Positions 1 through 8,822 of a DNA stretch of 64,000 bases are shown here, piece after piece; position 1 is the stretch's first letter, and each line of letters opens with the position of its first letter. The notes under the pieces are model-generated. The model saw only the letters and a list, made by a program, of their open reading frames with translations. It was not told where the DNA came from and made no database searches. The translations under genes and the position numbers were made by a program. The DNA is from Rufibacter ruber (GTDB lineage Bacteria; Bacteroidota; Bacteroidia; Cytophagales; Hymenobacteraceae). Location: NCBI RefSeq assembly GCF_001647275.1, contig NZ_LRMM01000013.1, forward strand, positions 1 to 64,000, written 5' to 3'.

Positions 1-30
1 CTGTTTTTGTGAAAACAGGCCGAAAACAGG
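1..30. repeat. HP hairpin, cut by window edge
   Basis: Right half of an HP element: CTGTTTTTGTGAAAACAG followed by the 3' arm GCCGAAAACAGG. The left outer arm lies outside the window. It sits 6 bp past the stop of the TonB_C gene. Confidence 0.7.
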
Positions 31-35
31 AATGC

Positions 36-845
36 TTAATTGGTGGCGACAGACCTTACCGGCACCGTGAATTTTACTGGGACAGGCTCCCCGTCTTGCA
101 GGCCTGGCTTCCACCTGGGCATACTTTGCACCACCCTCACACCAATGTCTCCCAGAAAAGCATGGGTGGTTCTCTTAACTTTTACGCTGGTTACCTCGCC
201 TTTTTCATCTATCACAAATGTAACTACCGCCAAACCGTCTACTTTATCAGGCCCTTTCATAAATTCCTTTTTCATGTTCCTGGCCAGGAATCTCATCATT
301 TCCTGGAAGCCCCCGGGAAACTCAGGCATTATCTCGTAGTAAAAGTGGGGGATCTTTTTGCCGTTTTCATCATAGCAATGGCCTTCTATTAATTTCCCCT
401 GTTTATACACATCATGCCGCTTAAGCTGGCTGTTGCTATGAAACGACTGTAAGATGCCATGTGGCTTGCCATTGAGGTAGGTATACACCCACCGTTGCTG
501 GCCGTTTTCAAACCATGCCTCTGACTTACCTTCCCGGACGCCCTTTACGTAGATGTCCCTTTCTTTAAGCTGCCCATTTTTAAACCATTTGGCAGAAAGC
601 CCCTCCCGAAGGGAATCCATTTTGCTGAAATTTATTTCCTCCACTTTCTCTCCTGTCAGAAAGAAGTCTTTCTGGTAACCTCTGCCGGTTTGGGCATCTG
701 TTACCTGCCTTATTCTATAGTAAGTGGCCTGGGCTTGCGGCACCGGCTCAAAGTCTTCATCCAAATACTGAACACTATCTGTCTGGCAGAAACCGGAAAA
801 CGGCACCAGCAGAGAAAAAAACAAGAGAACCAGCAACCTGCACAT
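36..845 (-). CDS. Exported MORN-like/TonB C-terminal domain protein
   Basis: 269 aa with an N-terminal signal peptide (hydrophobic residues 4-18, then FCQ). The middle (about residues 80-165) has antitoxin/MORN-like repeats of the YwqK type (KWFKNGQLKER, AWFENGQQRW, FHSNSQLKRH). The end (about 172-265) matches the TonB C-terminal fold: PEFPGGFQEM, then VVTFVIDEKGEVTSVKV and VVQSMPRWKPG. In Bacteroidota such proteins are annotated as energy transducer TonB or YwqK-family antitoxin. There is no N-terminal TonB anchor plus Pro-rich linker, so an energy-transducing role is doubtful; a periplasmic or cell-surface role is inferred. It is divergent from the DUF4286 gene. Confidence 0.85.
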   Translation of the reverse strand: MCRLLVLLFFSLLVPFSGFCQTDSVQYLDEDFEPVPQAQATYYRIRQVTDAQTGRGYQKDFFLTGEKVEEINFSKMDSLREGLSAKWFKNGQLKERDIYVKGVREGKSEAWFENGQQRWVYTYLNGKPHGILQSFHSNSQLKRHDVYKQGKLIEGHCYDENGKKIPHFYYEIMPEFPGGFQEMMRFLARNMKKEFMKGPDKVDGLAVVTFVIDEKGEVTSVKVKRTTHAFLGDIGVRVVQSMPRWKPGLQDGEPVPVKFTVPVRSVATN

Positions 846-931
846 AAAGATGAGAGTCTGAAAGCCTGAAAGAGCAAGGGCACCTTTACGCGCACTTGCA
901 TGTTATAACAAGATAAGCAGTATTTTTGAGA

Positions 932-1237
932 ATGATTCTTTTCAACGAAACCGTTAGCATAGACAATGCCGTGGCCGCTGAGTGGCTGGAGTGGATGAAG
1001 GAAACCCATATTCCGGAGGTGATGGCCACCACCTATTTTGTAAACTACCAGATTGCCAAAGTCATGGAAGACGAAGACACCGGCGGCACCACGTTTGCGG
1101 TGCAGTACTTTGCCCGCCACCTAACCGACCTGCAGGAGTACCACCGTGACCATGACAAGAACATGCAGGCCAAGATGCAAGCCCGCTACCCCGGCAAGTA
1201 CGCGGCCTTCAGAACCGTGCTGGAAGTAGTAGGGTAA
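932..1237 (+). CDS. DUF4286-like small protein
   Basis: 101 aa, starting at the ATG that gives MILFNETVSID. An in-frame TTG two codons earlier is possible but less likely. The sequence matches the DUF4286 family as I recall it: N-terminal MI-YN-T-ID, then W-EWMKETHIPEVM, and a C-terminal YPGKY-AFRTVLEVV. The family is small and cytosolic, with a ferredoxin-like dimeric alpha/beta-barrel look and no established function. Intergenic space before it is 86 bp and shared with the divergent TonB_C-type gene. Confidence 0.85.
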   Translation: MILFNETVSIDNAVAAEWLEWMKETHIPEVMATTYFVNYQIAKVMEDEDTGGTTFAVQYFARHLTDLQEYHRDHDKNMQAKMQARYPGKYAAFRTVLEVVG

Positions 1238-1306
1238 CCTGTGACGGGGGTACCGTGCACCGTGGTTAGGCCGTAAGCCAAAGCTTGCTAAGCCAACTGG
1301 CGGCTC

Positions 1307-1345
1307 CCTGTTTCTGACCTGTTTTTACCAAAACAGCCCGAAAAC
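1307..1345. repeat. HP hairpin
   Basis: Arms CCTGTTTCTGACCTGTTTT and AAAACAGCCCGAAAAC. The inner arm pairs imperfectly (GACC against GCCC). Its right arm is reused by the terminator that follows. Confidence 0.75.
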
Positions 1346-1369
1346 GCCTGAGGCGCTTTCGGGCTGTTT
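1331..1369. terminator. Bidirectional terminator between convergent genes
   Basis: A 13-bp inverted repeat (AAACAGCCCGAAA / TTTCGGGCTGTTT) encloses a smaller CGCC-tga-GGCG hairpin. It lies between the ends of the convergent DUF4286 and GNAT genes and has T-rich tails on both strands. Confidence 0.75.
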
Positions 1370-1384
1370 CTATGATAGGGGCCG

Positions 1385-1861
1385 TTAGAGCTGCTGCAGC
1401 TGCTCCTGGGTAAGGTTGCAGTTGATCCACTCGCCGTCCAGATTGGCGCCAATGCTGCGGTAGAAGTTGATGGCGGGCTCGTTCCAGTTCAACACCTGCC
1501 ATTTCATGCGCTTGTAGTTTCCTGCCTGGGCTGCTTTCACTACCGCATTGAACAACAGGCGGCCAATTCCCTGGCGGCGTACCCGCTCAGTCACCACAAT
1601 GTCTTCCAGAAACAGCATCTTGCCTTTCCAGGTGGAGTAGGCGGTATAGTAGAGGGCAATGCCTACAATGCCTTCCTCGGCAGCGTCTGCCACGTAGAAC
1701 TCAAAGATAGGCTGCCCGCCAAAACCGTCGCGCTGCATGTCTTCTAAGGTGTTGGTGACTTCATTGGGCGCTTTTTCATACACGGCCAACTCCACCACCA
1801 GCGCGTGCACGGCGGCCAGATCTTGCTGGGTTCCTTTTCTAATGGTGACGGTAAGGCTCAT
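1385..1861 (-). CDS. GNAT family N-acetyltransferase
   Basis: 158 aa from the ATG giving MSLTVTIRKGT; seven upstream codons (MAFLPLF) are possible but unneeded. The GNAT fold is visible: N-terminal beta-alpha (RKGTQQDLAAVHALVVELAVYE), then FLEDIVVTERVRRQGIGRLLF, whose RRQGIG is the acetyl-CoA pyrophosphate loop, and a C-terminal WNEPAINFYRSIGA. This arrangement is that of the diamine/spermidine acetyltransferase (SSAT-like) branch. The substrate cannot be fixed from sequence. Single gene, convergent with DUF4286. Confidence 0.88.
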   Translation of the reverse strand: MSLTVTIRKGTQQDLAAVHALVVELAVYEKAPNEVTNTLEDMQRDGFGGQPIFEFYVADAAEEGIVGIALYYTAYSTWKGKMLFLEDIVVTERVRRQGIGRLLFNAVVKAAQAGNYKRMKWQVLNWNEPAINFYRSIGANLDGEWINCNLTQEQLQQL

Positions 1862-1905
1862 AAACAAGGGTAGAAAGGCCAAATATACACAGCCCTGCCA
1901 ATAGT

Positions 1906-2016
1906 TTAATCCCTTTTAGAGTCCCGCTTTTGCTGTTTCTCGGCCCGTTTCTCTTTCAGGGTCTTGGTGGCTTCCTTTTTCCCTTTTTCTTTAGCGGGTG
2001 CTTTTCCTTTGGCCAT
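1906..2016 (-). CDS. Small lysine-rich basic protein
   Basis: 36 aa (MAKGKAPAKEKGKKEATK and onward), about 40% Lys/Arg with no hydrophobic core. The stop is followed by a short gap to the GNAT gene. I do not recognise a family. Basic, probably disordered peptides like this are often nucleic-acid or ribosome associated, which is inference only. The longer reading frame that extends upstream runs through an HP repeat and is not credible. Confidence 0.5.
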   Translation of the reverse strand: MAKGKAPAKEKGKKEATKTLKEKRAEKQQKRDSKRD

Positions 2017-2133
2017 AGCGGTAGTGGTTAGGTGAATATTCCTCAATATACGAATTAAATCTCCCGCTAGACCAAAAGCCGCTCGCAATCTGAGCCTTAT
2101 AGTTCCTGCCGGAAGGAAAAGCGCAGGTTCATC

Positions 2134-2175
2134 CGTTTTAAGCCTGTTTCCAGAAAAACAGCCCAGAAACAGAAA
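2134..2175. repeat. HP hairpin, degenerate
   Basis: CGTTTTAAGCCTGTTTCC and the mirror AAAAACAGCCCAGAAAC; the outer arms are eroded. It lies downstream of the prolyl oligopeptidase gene. Confidence 0.6.
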
Positions 2176-2187
2176 CCGCTTCTGGGC
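2161..2187 (-). terminator. Possible terminator of prolyl oligopeptidase gene
   Basis: GCCCAGAA / TTCTGGGC, an 8-bp stem with an 11-nt loop, begins 23 bp past the stop on the minus strand. The following T-run is weak and is supplied by the overlapping HP element. Confidence 0.5.
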
Positions 2188-2209
2188 GGCAGAGCCTGTG
2201 CAGCACGCT

Positions 2210-4402
2210 CTATTGCTGCTCCTGTGCCCCAAATGGGTGCACGCCCATGTTAAAGTACGTGAACGACCAGATATCAGTCGCTTCGGCAATCTGGGCGGCC
2301 GTTGATTTACCGGCGCCGTGACCCGCTTTTACGTCTACCCTGATCAGGTACGGGTTGCCGGGGGCGGCTTTCTCCTGCAGCGTGGCAATGTACTTAAACG
2401 AGTGCGCCGGCACCACGCGGTCATCATGGTCTGCCGTGGTCACCAGTGTGGCCGGGTACTGCACGCCTTCTTTGATGTTGTGGACAGGAGAGAACTGACG
2501 CAGGTTCTGGAACTGCGCAGCATCATCAGAAGAACCGTATTCCGGCACCCACGCCCAACCAATGGTAAATTTGTGGAACCGCAGCATGTCCATCACGCCC
2601 ACGGCCGGCAGAGCCACTTTGAACAGGTCAGGACGCTGGTTGGCCACCGCGCCAATCAACAACCCGCCGTTAGAGCCACCGGCAATGGCCAGTTTCTGCG
2701 AAGAGGTGTATTTCTGATTGACCAGATACTCTGCGGCGGCAATGAAATCATCAAACACGTTCTGCTTGTTGTGTGTCATGCCCGCCTTGTGCCACGCCTC
2801 CCCGTACTCACCGCCGCCCCTGATGTTGGCAATGGCCAGCACCCCGCCATTCTCCAGCCACAGCATGCGGGAGATGCTGAAGCCCGGGGTCTGCGAACTG
2901 TTAAATCCGCCGTAGGCGTAGAGGTAGGTGGGGTTGTTGCCGTTCAGCTGCAGCCCCTTCTTGTGGGTGATGAACATGGGCACCCTGGTGCCGTCTTTGC
3001 TGGTGTAGAAGATTTGCCTGGTCTCATAGGCATCCATGTCTACGTCTACCTCCGCCTTGCGGAAGAGGGTAGATTTGTTGGCGGCTACCTCATACTGGTA
3101 AATGGCGCTGGGGTAGGTGTAGGAGGTGAAGGTGTAGAAAACCGTCTTGTCCTCTTTCTTCCCGCCAAAGCCGCCAGCCGTGCCAATGGTAGGCAACTGC
3201 ACGTCATGCAGCCATTTACCCGCCGTGTCATGCACCCGCACCAGCGTAGCGGCGTCTTTCATGTAGTTCAAGATGAGCCGCCCGCCCACCAAAGTGGCGT
3301 AGTTCAGCACATGGCCGGTCTCTGGCACCAGGGTCTTCCAGTGGGCCGGCTGCGGCTTCTTGAGGTCAATCTGGATCAGCTTGTATTTAGGCGCACCTTG
3401 GTTGGTGAGTACCACCAGTTGGTCCCCAATGTTCTCCACCACGCCGTACTCTTTGTCAAAGCTCTCTACCAGCGGCAGAATGGGGCTGTTGGCCTTGGTA
3501 AGATCCTTCACATAGAGGCTGTTGTTGCTGGTGCCTTCAGAGGCGGTGAGAACAAGGTAGCGCTCATCTTGGGTGGTGCTGGCGAACAGCAGACGCAGGG
3601 GGTGTTCCCTGTCTTCCCAGATCAGCTGGTCCTGGCTCTGCGGCGTGCCAATCTTGTGGTAGTACACTTTGTGGTACTCGTTTTTGTTGGCCAGTTTAGA
3701 CCCTTTGGTTGGCTCATCATAGCGGCTGTAGAAGAAGCCGTCTTTGTGCCAGCTGGTGCCGGAGAACTTGATCCAGTGCAGCTCATCAGAAAGTTTTTGA
3801 CCGGTGGCCACGTCCAGCACGTAGGCATCACGCCAGTCAGAACCACCGGTGGAGGTGGTATAGACGGCATATTTGGCATCTTTGCTGAAAGCCACGCTCC
3901 CCAGAGAGGTGGTCCCGTCTGAAGACAGTTTATTAGGGTCTAAGAACACCTCTGGGGCTCCGTTCAGGCCTTTCTGACGGTACAGCACCGCCTGGTTCTG
4001 CAGCCCGTCATTCTTGTAGAAGTAGTAATAGTCTCCCTCTTTGAACGGTGCGCCGTATTTGGGGTAGTTCCAGAGCTTGGTGAGGCGCTCCTTGATCTGC
4101 CCCCTGAACGGGATCCTGGCCAGGTAATCAAAGGTCACTTCGTTCTGGGCTTTCACCCAGTCGGCTACCTCCTGGGCGGTATCGGCTTCCAGCCAGCGGT
4201 ACGGGTCTGGCACCTGGAAGCCGTGGTAGGTATCAACATGCTCTGTCTTCTTGGTTTTCGGGTACATGGTGAAAGGTTTACTCGCCATTACGGGGGCGGC
4301 AGCTTTTGCATCTGACACAGGGGTACTGGCGGGGGAACTGGTTTTACAGCCGGCCCCCACCAGGAGCGCGCTGGCCAACCAATACAAAGACGCTTTTCTC
4401 AT
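2210..4402 (-). CDS. Prolyl oligopeptidase, S9A family, lipoprotein
   Basis: 730 aa. The N-terminus is a lipoprotein signal (LASALLVGAGC, Cys19), so the enzyme is anchored in the periplasm or outer membrane instead of being cytosolic. After a short linker come the S9A N-terminal segment (DPYRWLEAD), a seven-bladed propeller region (about 110-460) and the alpha/beta hydrolase domain. The catalytic triad is visible: Ser577 in GGSNGG, Asp in ADHDDRVVPAHS (about 658-661) and His695 in KAGHGAGK. It cleaves short peptides after proline. Length is normal for the family. Long open frames on the opposite strand are shadows caused by GC-rich codon use. Confidence 0.95.
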   Translation of the reverse strand: MRKASLYWLASALLVGAGCKTSSPASTPVSDAKAAAPVMASKPFTMYPKTKKTEHVDTYHGFQVPDPYRWLEADTAQEVADWVKAQNEVTFDYLARIPFRGQIKERLTKLWNYPKYGAPFKEGDYYYFYKNDGLQNQAVLYRQKGLNGAPEVFLDPNKLSSDGTTSLGSVAFSKDAKYAVYTTSTGGSDWRDAYVLDVATGQKLSDELHWIKFSGTSWHKDGFFYSRYDEPTKGSKLANKNEYHKVYYHKIGTPQSQDQLIWEDREHPLRLLFASTTQDERYLVLTASEGTSNNSLYVKDLTKANSPILPLVESFDKEYGVVENIGDQLVVLTNQGAPKYKLIQIDLKKPQPAHWKTLVPETGHVLNYATLVGGRLILNYMKDAATLVRVHDTAGKWLHDVQLPTIGTAGGFGGKKEDKTVFYTFTSYTYPSAIYQYEVAANKSTLFRKAEVDVDMDAYETRQIFYTSKDGTRVPMFITHKKGLQLNGNNPTYLYAYGGFNSSQTPGFSISRMLWLENGGVLAIANIRGGGEYGEAWHKAGMTHNKQNVFDDFIAAAEYLVNQKYTSSQKLAIAGGSNGGLLIGAVANQRPDLFKVALPAVGVMDMLRFHKFTIGWAWVPEYGSSDDAAQFQNLRQFSPVHNIKEGVQYPATLVTTADHDDRVVPAHSFKYIATLQEKAAPGNPYLIRVDVKAGHGAGKSTAAQIAEATDIWSFTYFNMGVHPFGAQEQQ

Positions 4403-4510
4403 AAGATTGTTTTTGGATTCCCTAATTTACCGGCTCCCATCCAGACAAACAACGGCCATGGTTTTACGCCTGCAGGAAGTGGGCCTTCTGCTTTGAAAGG
4501 AGGAGGCAGT

Positions 4511-4549
4511 CCTGTTTTCGGCCTGTTTTTGTCAAAACAGCGAAAACAG
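4511..4549. repeat. HP hairpin
   Basis: CCTGTTTTCGGCCTG with 3' arm CAAAACAGCGAAAACAG. The 3' inner arm has lost the GGCC complement. It is between the divergent-side start of the oligopeptidase gene and the end of the next gene. Confidence 0.7.
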
Positions 4550-4607
4550 AAGAAGTACCCCCACAATGGCTGAATTCAAGCTTGCCCAGTTTTTTTTAAG
4601 GCATATG

Positions 4608-5756
4608 TCAACCAGCGTTTCCCCCTCTGAATACCCGCATAAAAAAAGAGACTGCAGTGTTGATGCCCGGCAGGTAAAATATGCCTGCCGCATAGCCGTA
4701 CGTATCTACCCACAGCTGCCGGTACGCCTCAAACCCGTTAAAAGAATCTTCTTCGCCGTTGGCGTAGAGCCGTTTGTACGTAGCCGCCAAGAATTTCCCC
4801 TGGAAGGCTGCGTGCGCCGGAGACAGCTTCCTGCGGCGGTAAGCCGGCAGCAGCCAGCTGTACGGGAAGAAAAGACACAGCAGTACCAGGCACGTCACTT
4901 TAAAGAATATCAGGAAAGCGAACTGGTTCAGCAGGTGAAAACACACGAGAAAGAAGCCCACCCAGGGGCGCAGCGCGGGGCGCCAGGCGGCAAAAACCGA
5001 GGCCACTTGCAGGTACACCACCAACACAAAACCTACTTGCCACACCCACGGGTAACCCAGGAACAGCTGCGCGTACGGGAACGGCTGGTCATAATCCCTG
5101 AAACTGACCAGGGCGTTGTACAGCGCCGCCTCCGGTTTCAGCCAGTGCACATCTCCCGAGCTCATCAGCAACTTACGCCCCAAAGCCCCCACTTTCCAGA
5201 GCCCCGCCAGGGTGTATGTGAAGAGCAACCCCAGATAAAACCAGTTAATAGTCTGGAACTGCTCCCGGCTGGGCGGGTTGTTAGATGGTTTTTCCACCGC
5301 CACCCATACCAGAAACAGATGCGCCAACAGGAACACGTGGTTTATATGTGAAAGAAAACCGTAACCCCACAGAACAAGATTGGCCCACAGAAGGCAGCCC
5401 ACCAACAGCCCTTGCAGCCATACAGTCTGCCGGCAGAAAATCTTGGCCAGGTTGGCCACTGCGGCTACGCACAATACAGCCCAGAAAGCAGGTTTAGCCG
5501 GAAGCACCGGCGCTATAGATTCAGCGATTGCGTTCATGGGGGTGTATAAGACACGGGGGCGCTCCAGGAGCAACTCAAACTTGGCCATAGCCCAATAGAG
5601 CCACAGAAAAGTGAAGGCTCTGAAGGCCGTCTCTGCATAGAAAAAATCTACCGCTGTCCTCAGGTAACGGTTGTGCCTGCCGGCGGCGCTCCAGCCACCC
5701 CGCTGCGTTGACGTATCAACCACCCGGTCAGAAACGGGCAACGGTGTCTGCTTCAT
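4608..5756 (-). CDS. Multi-span membrane protein, function unknown
   Basis: 382 aa from the ATG giving MKQTPLPVSD; 17 further upstream codons are possible. About 7-8 hydrophobic segments alternate with short loops (FTFLWLYWAMAKF, FWAVLCVAAVANLA, GLLVGCLLWANLVLW, VFLLAHLFLVWV, WFYLGLLFTYTLAG, GFVLVVYLQVASVFA, FFLVCFHLLNQFAFLIF). The overall look recalls HTTM-type or DoxX-like membrane proteins, but no diagnostic motif was found. It overlaps the upstream gene by 29 bp, so the two are probably co-translated and work together. Confidence 0.75.
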   Translation of the reverse strand: MKQTPLPVSDRVVDTSTQRGGWSAAGRHNRYLRTAVDFFYAETAFRAFTFLWLYWAMAKFELLLERPRVLYTPMNAIAESIAPVLPAKPAFWAVLCVAAVANLAKIFCRQTVWLQGLLVGCLLWANLVLWGYGFLSHINHVFLLAHLFLVWVAVEKPSNNPPSREQFQTINWFYLGLLFTYTLAGLWKVGALGRKLLMSSGDVHWLKPEAALYNALVSFRDYDQPFPYAQLFLGYPWVWQVGFVLVVYLQVASVFAAWRPALRPWVGFFLVCFHLLNQFAFLIFFKVTCLVLLCLFFPYSWLLPAYRRRKLSPAHAAFQGKFLAATYKRLYANGEEDSFNGFEAYRQLWVDTYGYAAGIFYLPGINTAVSFFMRVFRGGNAG

Positions 5757-6186
5757 ACATGTGAGGTTGGTGAAGGAGTTGCTGCGGCGTAGTGCTTTCC
5801 CGCACAACCCGGTAGGCCGTGGCGCCCGGGTACAGATGCTTTACCAGCGCCTGCAGCTTGAGAGAGCTGGCACCGGTTCCCGTGGAGTCTGCCAGGGTGC
5901 TGTTTACCAGATAGTCCAGGGCGTAGACATAATCATCCTGGTTAAAGAGGCGCGTAGCCCTAACCGGCTGGCGCCGAAAGACGGAGTCTCCCGGCTGCAG
6001 GGTATAGATGCGGTAGCTGCTGTACAGCCCGTTACTGCCGCGCGGCTGGGTAAACAGCTTCCAGTTGGCAAAGGGGTAAAGTTCGCCCCAGCCGGCCCGC
6101 AGCGTGAGGCTTGTGCACAGAGACCCTGCCACACTCACCACTACCAGCACTTTGGTGTACAACAGCCTTTTAGAAGATGACAGCAT
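5728..6186 (-). CDS. Single-span exported protein, function unknown
   Basis: 152 aa from MLSSSKRLLYTK; one N-terminal hydrophobic segment (VLVVVSVAGSLCTSL) is followed by a soluble domain with no recognised motif. The longer frame to 6294 runs through an HP repeat and is rejected. It forms a two-gene unit with the overlapping multi-span membrane protein downstream and may be its extracytoplasmic partner (inference). Confidence 0.7.
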   Translation of the reverse strand: MLSSSKRLLYTKVLVVVSVAGSLCTSLTLRAGWGELYPFANWKLFTQPRGSNGLYSSYRIYTLQPGDSVFRRQPVRATRLFNQDDYVYALDYLVNSTLADSTGTGASSLKLQALVKHLYPGATAYRVVRESTTPQQLLHQPHMYEADTVARF

Positions 6187-6260
6187 AAAGGGTAACGAAG
6201 AAATCCAATCCTGCTTTTTTACAGCGTTACAACCGGGCAAGCAGGCAGGGCAAGGGTACG

Positions 6261-6300
6261 CGTTTTGGGCCTGTTTTCCAGAAATCAGGCCCAAAATAGG
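6261..6300. repeat. HP hairpin
   Basis: CGTTTTGGGCCTGTTTTCC and AATCAGGCCCAAAATAGG; inner arms GGGCCTG/CAGGCCC pair fully. It lies upstream of the 5728-6186 gene, so it is not a terminator of that gene. Confidence 0.75.
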
Positions 6301-6451
6301 TTTCTTCTCCCTGATTACAATATGACCGCCTGCTTTTCGTTCTAAAAGGGAAGTAGTTCCTGTTTAGCGAGAGAGGCGTTTACCTGTTTACGGGTGAATG
6401 CCTCTCTTTTTTTGTCAATCCCCGCTGCTTCCTTTCCCGTAGACAGGCCAG

Positions 6452-6482
6452 TTGGAAACCTGCAGCGGGTCTGGTATCTTTC
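6452..6482 (+). promoter_or_regulatory. Candidate promoter of metalloprotease gene
   Basis: TTG at 6452-6454, a 20-nt spacer, then TATCTTTC at 6475-6482, close to the Bacteroidota consensus TTTG-N19-TAnnTTTG. This would give a leader of about 50 nt before the ATG. Confidence 0.45.
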
Positions 6483-6540
6483 TCCCCCCAGAGTAGTTTG
6501 AACGCTTTCCAGCGCATTTGTCCCTGTCACACGCCACCGT

Positions 6541-8697
6541 ATGAAACACTGGTTTACCCGCCGTGCCCTTTTCCTGAAGAATACCTGCTTTTTCACTTCT
6601 CTGGTGATCCTAGGCCTTTGCCTGACAAGTACGCCCCCCGCCTGGGCGCAAGATGCCTGCTCGCTGCTGCCGCTGCCGCTGGAAGAGCGTATGCAGCAAG
6701 CTACCTTAGTGGTGGAGGGCCAGGTTCTGAGCAGCCGCTCCTTCTGGGACAGCCGCCATGAGAACATCTACACCGCCCACCAGGTAGAAGTCTACAAGGT
6801 GTTCAAGGGGCTGCCCTCTGCCGGAACCGTAGAAGTGATCACTGAGGGCGGCCAGGTGGGGTTGGACCTGCATGTCTATTCTGCCACGCTTAAACTACAG
6901 CCCCAGCAGCAAGGGGTGTTCTTCCTGCAGCCTGCCAAAGGCACTGCCGGTCAGCCCCAGTTTAGCGTGTACGGCAGTCTGCAGGGGTTTATCCAGTACC
7001 AGCTTCCGCAGGGCACCGCCCGTGATCCCTTTGCCCGGTACGCCTCAATTCCGCAGCAGCTGTACCCGGCGCTCACCCGTCTGCCCGGGGCGGCGCTTAG
7101 GGCCGTGAAGACCAATGTTCCCTTAGAAAAAGCGCTTAAGCAGAAACCTGACACCAATCCCGCCCCCACCCAACGCCGGCTGGTTCCCTCCATCTCTGAC
7201 TTCAGCCCCAAAAGCCTACGGGCCGGCACCGGTGATGTGTTAACCATCACGGGCAACAACTTCGGCGCCAGCCGCGGCAATGGCTACGTAGAGTTCAAAA
7301 ACGCAGATGATGGCGGGGCTACGTACATAAAACCGCTGCCCACTGACTACGTAAGCTGGTCCAATACAGAGATCAAGGTGCTGGTACCAACTGCCGGGCT
7401 AGACAACGGCACCGCCGGAAGCGGGGTTTTCAGGGTGGCAAGCAATGAAGACGCCACCCCGGGTACTTCTCTCACGCAACTGGTCATCCAGTATGCGCAC
7501 ACCAATGTGCTGTATAAAAATGACAGCCGCAACATGCCTGAGCGCAGCTACATGCCCCGGCTGATTAACCAGAACGGCCGCGGAGGCTATACCTTCAGGT
7601 TTGGCGCCAGCTTTGAAACCAACAAGCCTGCCCTTTATGCCTTTAAGCAGTCTATGAACGAGTGGTCCTGCAACACGTTTGTGAACTGGGATGTGGCCTC
7701 AAATGCCGCCGTGGCCCGCACCGCAGATGACAAGGTGAACTCTGTACGCTTTGTAGAGTCAGGGGAACTGCCCGCCAACGTACTGGGCCGGTGCATTAGC
7801 CGCTACACCGGTTGCCTCACCGGCTCTGATGTTACTTTCTGGGCCAGGGAGATGGACCTGGAGTTTGCCCAGCGGCCTGATTGGCAGTACGGCCCCGGCA
7901 ACCCCAGTAACCAGCAGTTTGACTTTCATTCAGTGGTGCTGCATGAGCTGGGGCACGGCCACCAGTTAAGCCATTTGATTCTGCCCCGGGCGGTGATGCA
8001 TTACGCCGTGGCCCGGGCACAGATCTCCAGAAGCCTCAACGCCACCAATGACATTGCCGGCGGCAACTATGTCATGAACCTCAGTGTGCAGGCAAACGGG
8101 TGTGACGCCGCTCCCATGGTCCGGAAACCTACAAGCGCCTGCGCCATTCCGGTAAAGCTGCTGCCGCTGCAGGGGCAGTACCAGCCTGCAGACAATACCG
8201 TGCTCCTGCAATGGGGATCAGAGACAGAAGAGAACCTGGTGGCCTATGCCATAGAACGCAGCACCAACGGGTCTTCTTTTACAGAGATAGCCCGGGTAAC
8301 GGCAGGCGGCACCTCTACCACGCCCCGCACCTACCAGTTTACAGATGACTCCCCGCTTGCCAACCTCGCCTATTACCGCCTGCGGCTGATCAAGGGGAAT
8401 GGCAATGTAGAGTATTCTGAGGCCGTAGAAATCATGGGGCCTTCCTTCACCCAAGCGCTTTCTCCCAACCCGGGCGGGGCCACCACCTTCCTGTACTTTG
8501 AATCCCCGGAGGTTGACCAGCTGGAGATGGCCATCTTTGACCCCTCTGGCCGCAGGTATTCTGGCTTCACCATTCTTGTAGTGCCCCAGGTAAAGAGGTA
8601 TGAGCTCACCTTACCGGGCATTGCCCGCGGGCTCTTCCTGATCAGGTGGCAGTCTAAGAATGGCAACGGCGTGTTCCGGTACCTGAAACTGGAGTAG
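6541..8697 (+). CDS. Secreted metzincin-like metalloprotease with IPT/TIG domain and sorting tail
   Basis: 718 aa. Signal peptide: FFTSLVILGLCLTSTPPAWAQ. An N-terminal domain (about 40-160) is followed by an IPT/TIG fold (about 218-320: PSISDFSPKSLRAGTGDVLTI). The zinc site is HELGHGHQLSH, with His468, His472 and His478 as ligands and Glu469 as base, followed by VMHY as a likely Met-turn; this is a metzincin arrangement. After it come a fibronectin-like segment (VLLQWGSETEENLVAYAIERS) and a C-terminal tail (ALSPNPGGATTFLYFESP... GLFLIRW) like type IX secretion sorting domains. Probably secreted or surface attached. The substrate is unknown. Confidence 0.85.
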   Translation: MKHWFTRRALFLKNTCFFTSLVILGLCLTSTPPAWAQDACSLLPLPLEERMQQATLVVEGQVLSSRSFWDSRHENIYTAHQVEVYKVFKGLPSAGTVEVITEGGQVGLDLHVYSATLKLQPQQQGVFFLQPAKGTAGQPQFSVYGSLQGFIQYQLPQGTARDPFARYASIPQQLYPALTRLPGAALRAVKTNVPLEKALKQKPDTNPAPTQRRLVPSISDFSPKSLRAGTGDVLTITGNNFGASRGNGYVEFKNADDGGATYIKPLPTDYVSWSNTEIKVLVPTAGLDNGTAGSGVFRVASNEDATPGTSLTQLVIQYAHTNVLYKNDSRNMPERSYMPRLINQNGRGGYTFRFGASFETNKPALYAFKQSMNEWSCNTFVNWDVASNAAVARTADDKVNSVRFVESGELPANVLGRCISRYTGCLTGSDVTFWAREMDLEFAQRPDWQYGPGNPSNQQFDFHSVVLHELGHGHQLSHLILPRAVMHYAVARAQISRSLNATNDIAGGNYVMNLSVQANGCDAAPMVRKPTSACAIPVKLLPLQGQYQPADNTVLLQWGSETEENLVAYAIERSTNGSSFTEIARVTAGGTSTTPRTYQFTDDSPLANLAYYRLRLIKGNGNVEYSEAVEIMGPSFTQALSPNPGGATTFLYFESPEVDQLEMAIFDPSGRRYSGFTILVVPQVKRYELTLPGIARGLFLIRWQSKNGNGVFRYLKLE

Positions 8698-8707
8698 AAG
8701 CGCACAT

Positions 8708-8747
8708 GCTGTTTTGGGGCTGTTTTCTCAAAAACAGCCCCAAAACG
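8708..8747. repeat. HP hairpin
   Basis: GCTGTTTTGGGGCTGTTTT / AAAACAGCCCCAAAAC around loop CTCA, 10 bp past the protease stop and upstream of dgt on the same strand. Confidence 0.85.
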
Positions 8748-8822
8748 CAATTTGCCCAGATGGGCAGCCAGGGGCTTGCATGGGAGCGCGGGTAACCGTA
8801 GCTTAGTGTTTTAGAGTTTGCC

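Noticed and set aside
2318-3922. 534-codon open frame on the + strand opposite the prolyl oligopeptidase
   Set aside because: The minus-strand frame has a full catalytic triad and lipoprotein signal; the plus-strand translation is rich in Val/Gly/His/Arg with no domain, as expected of a shadow in GC-rich codons.
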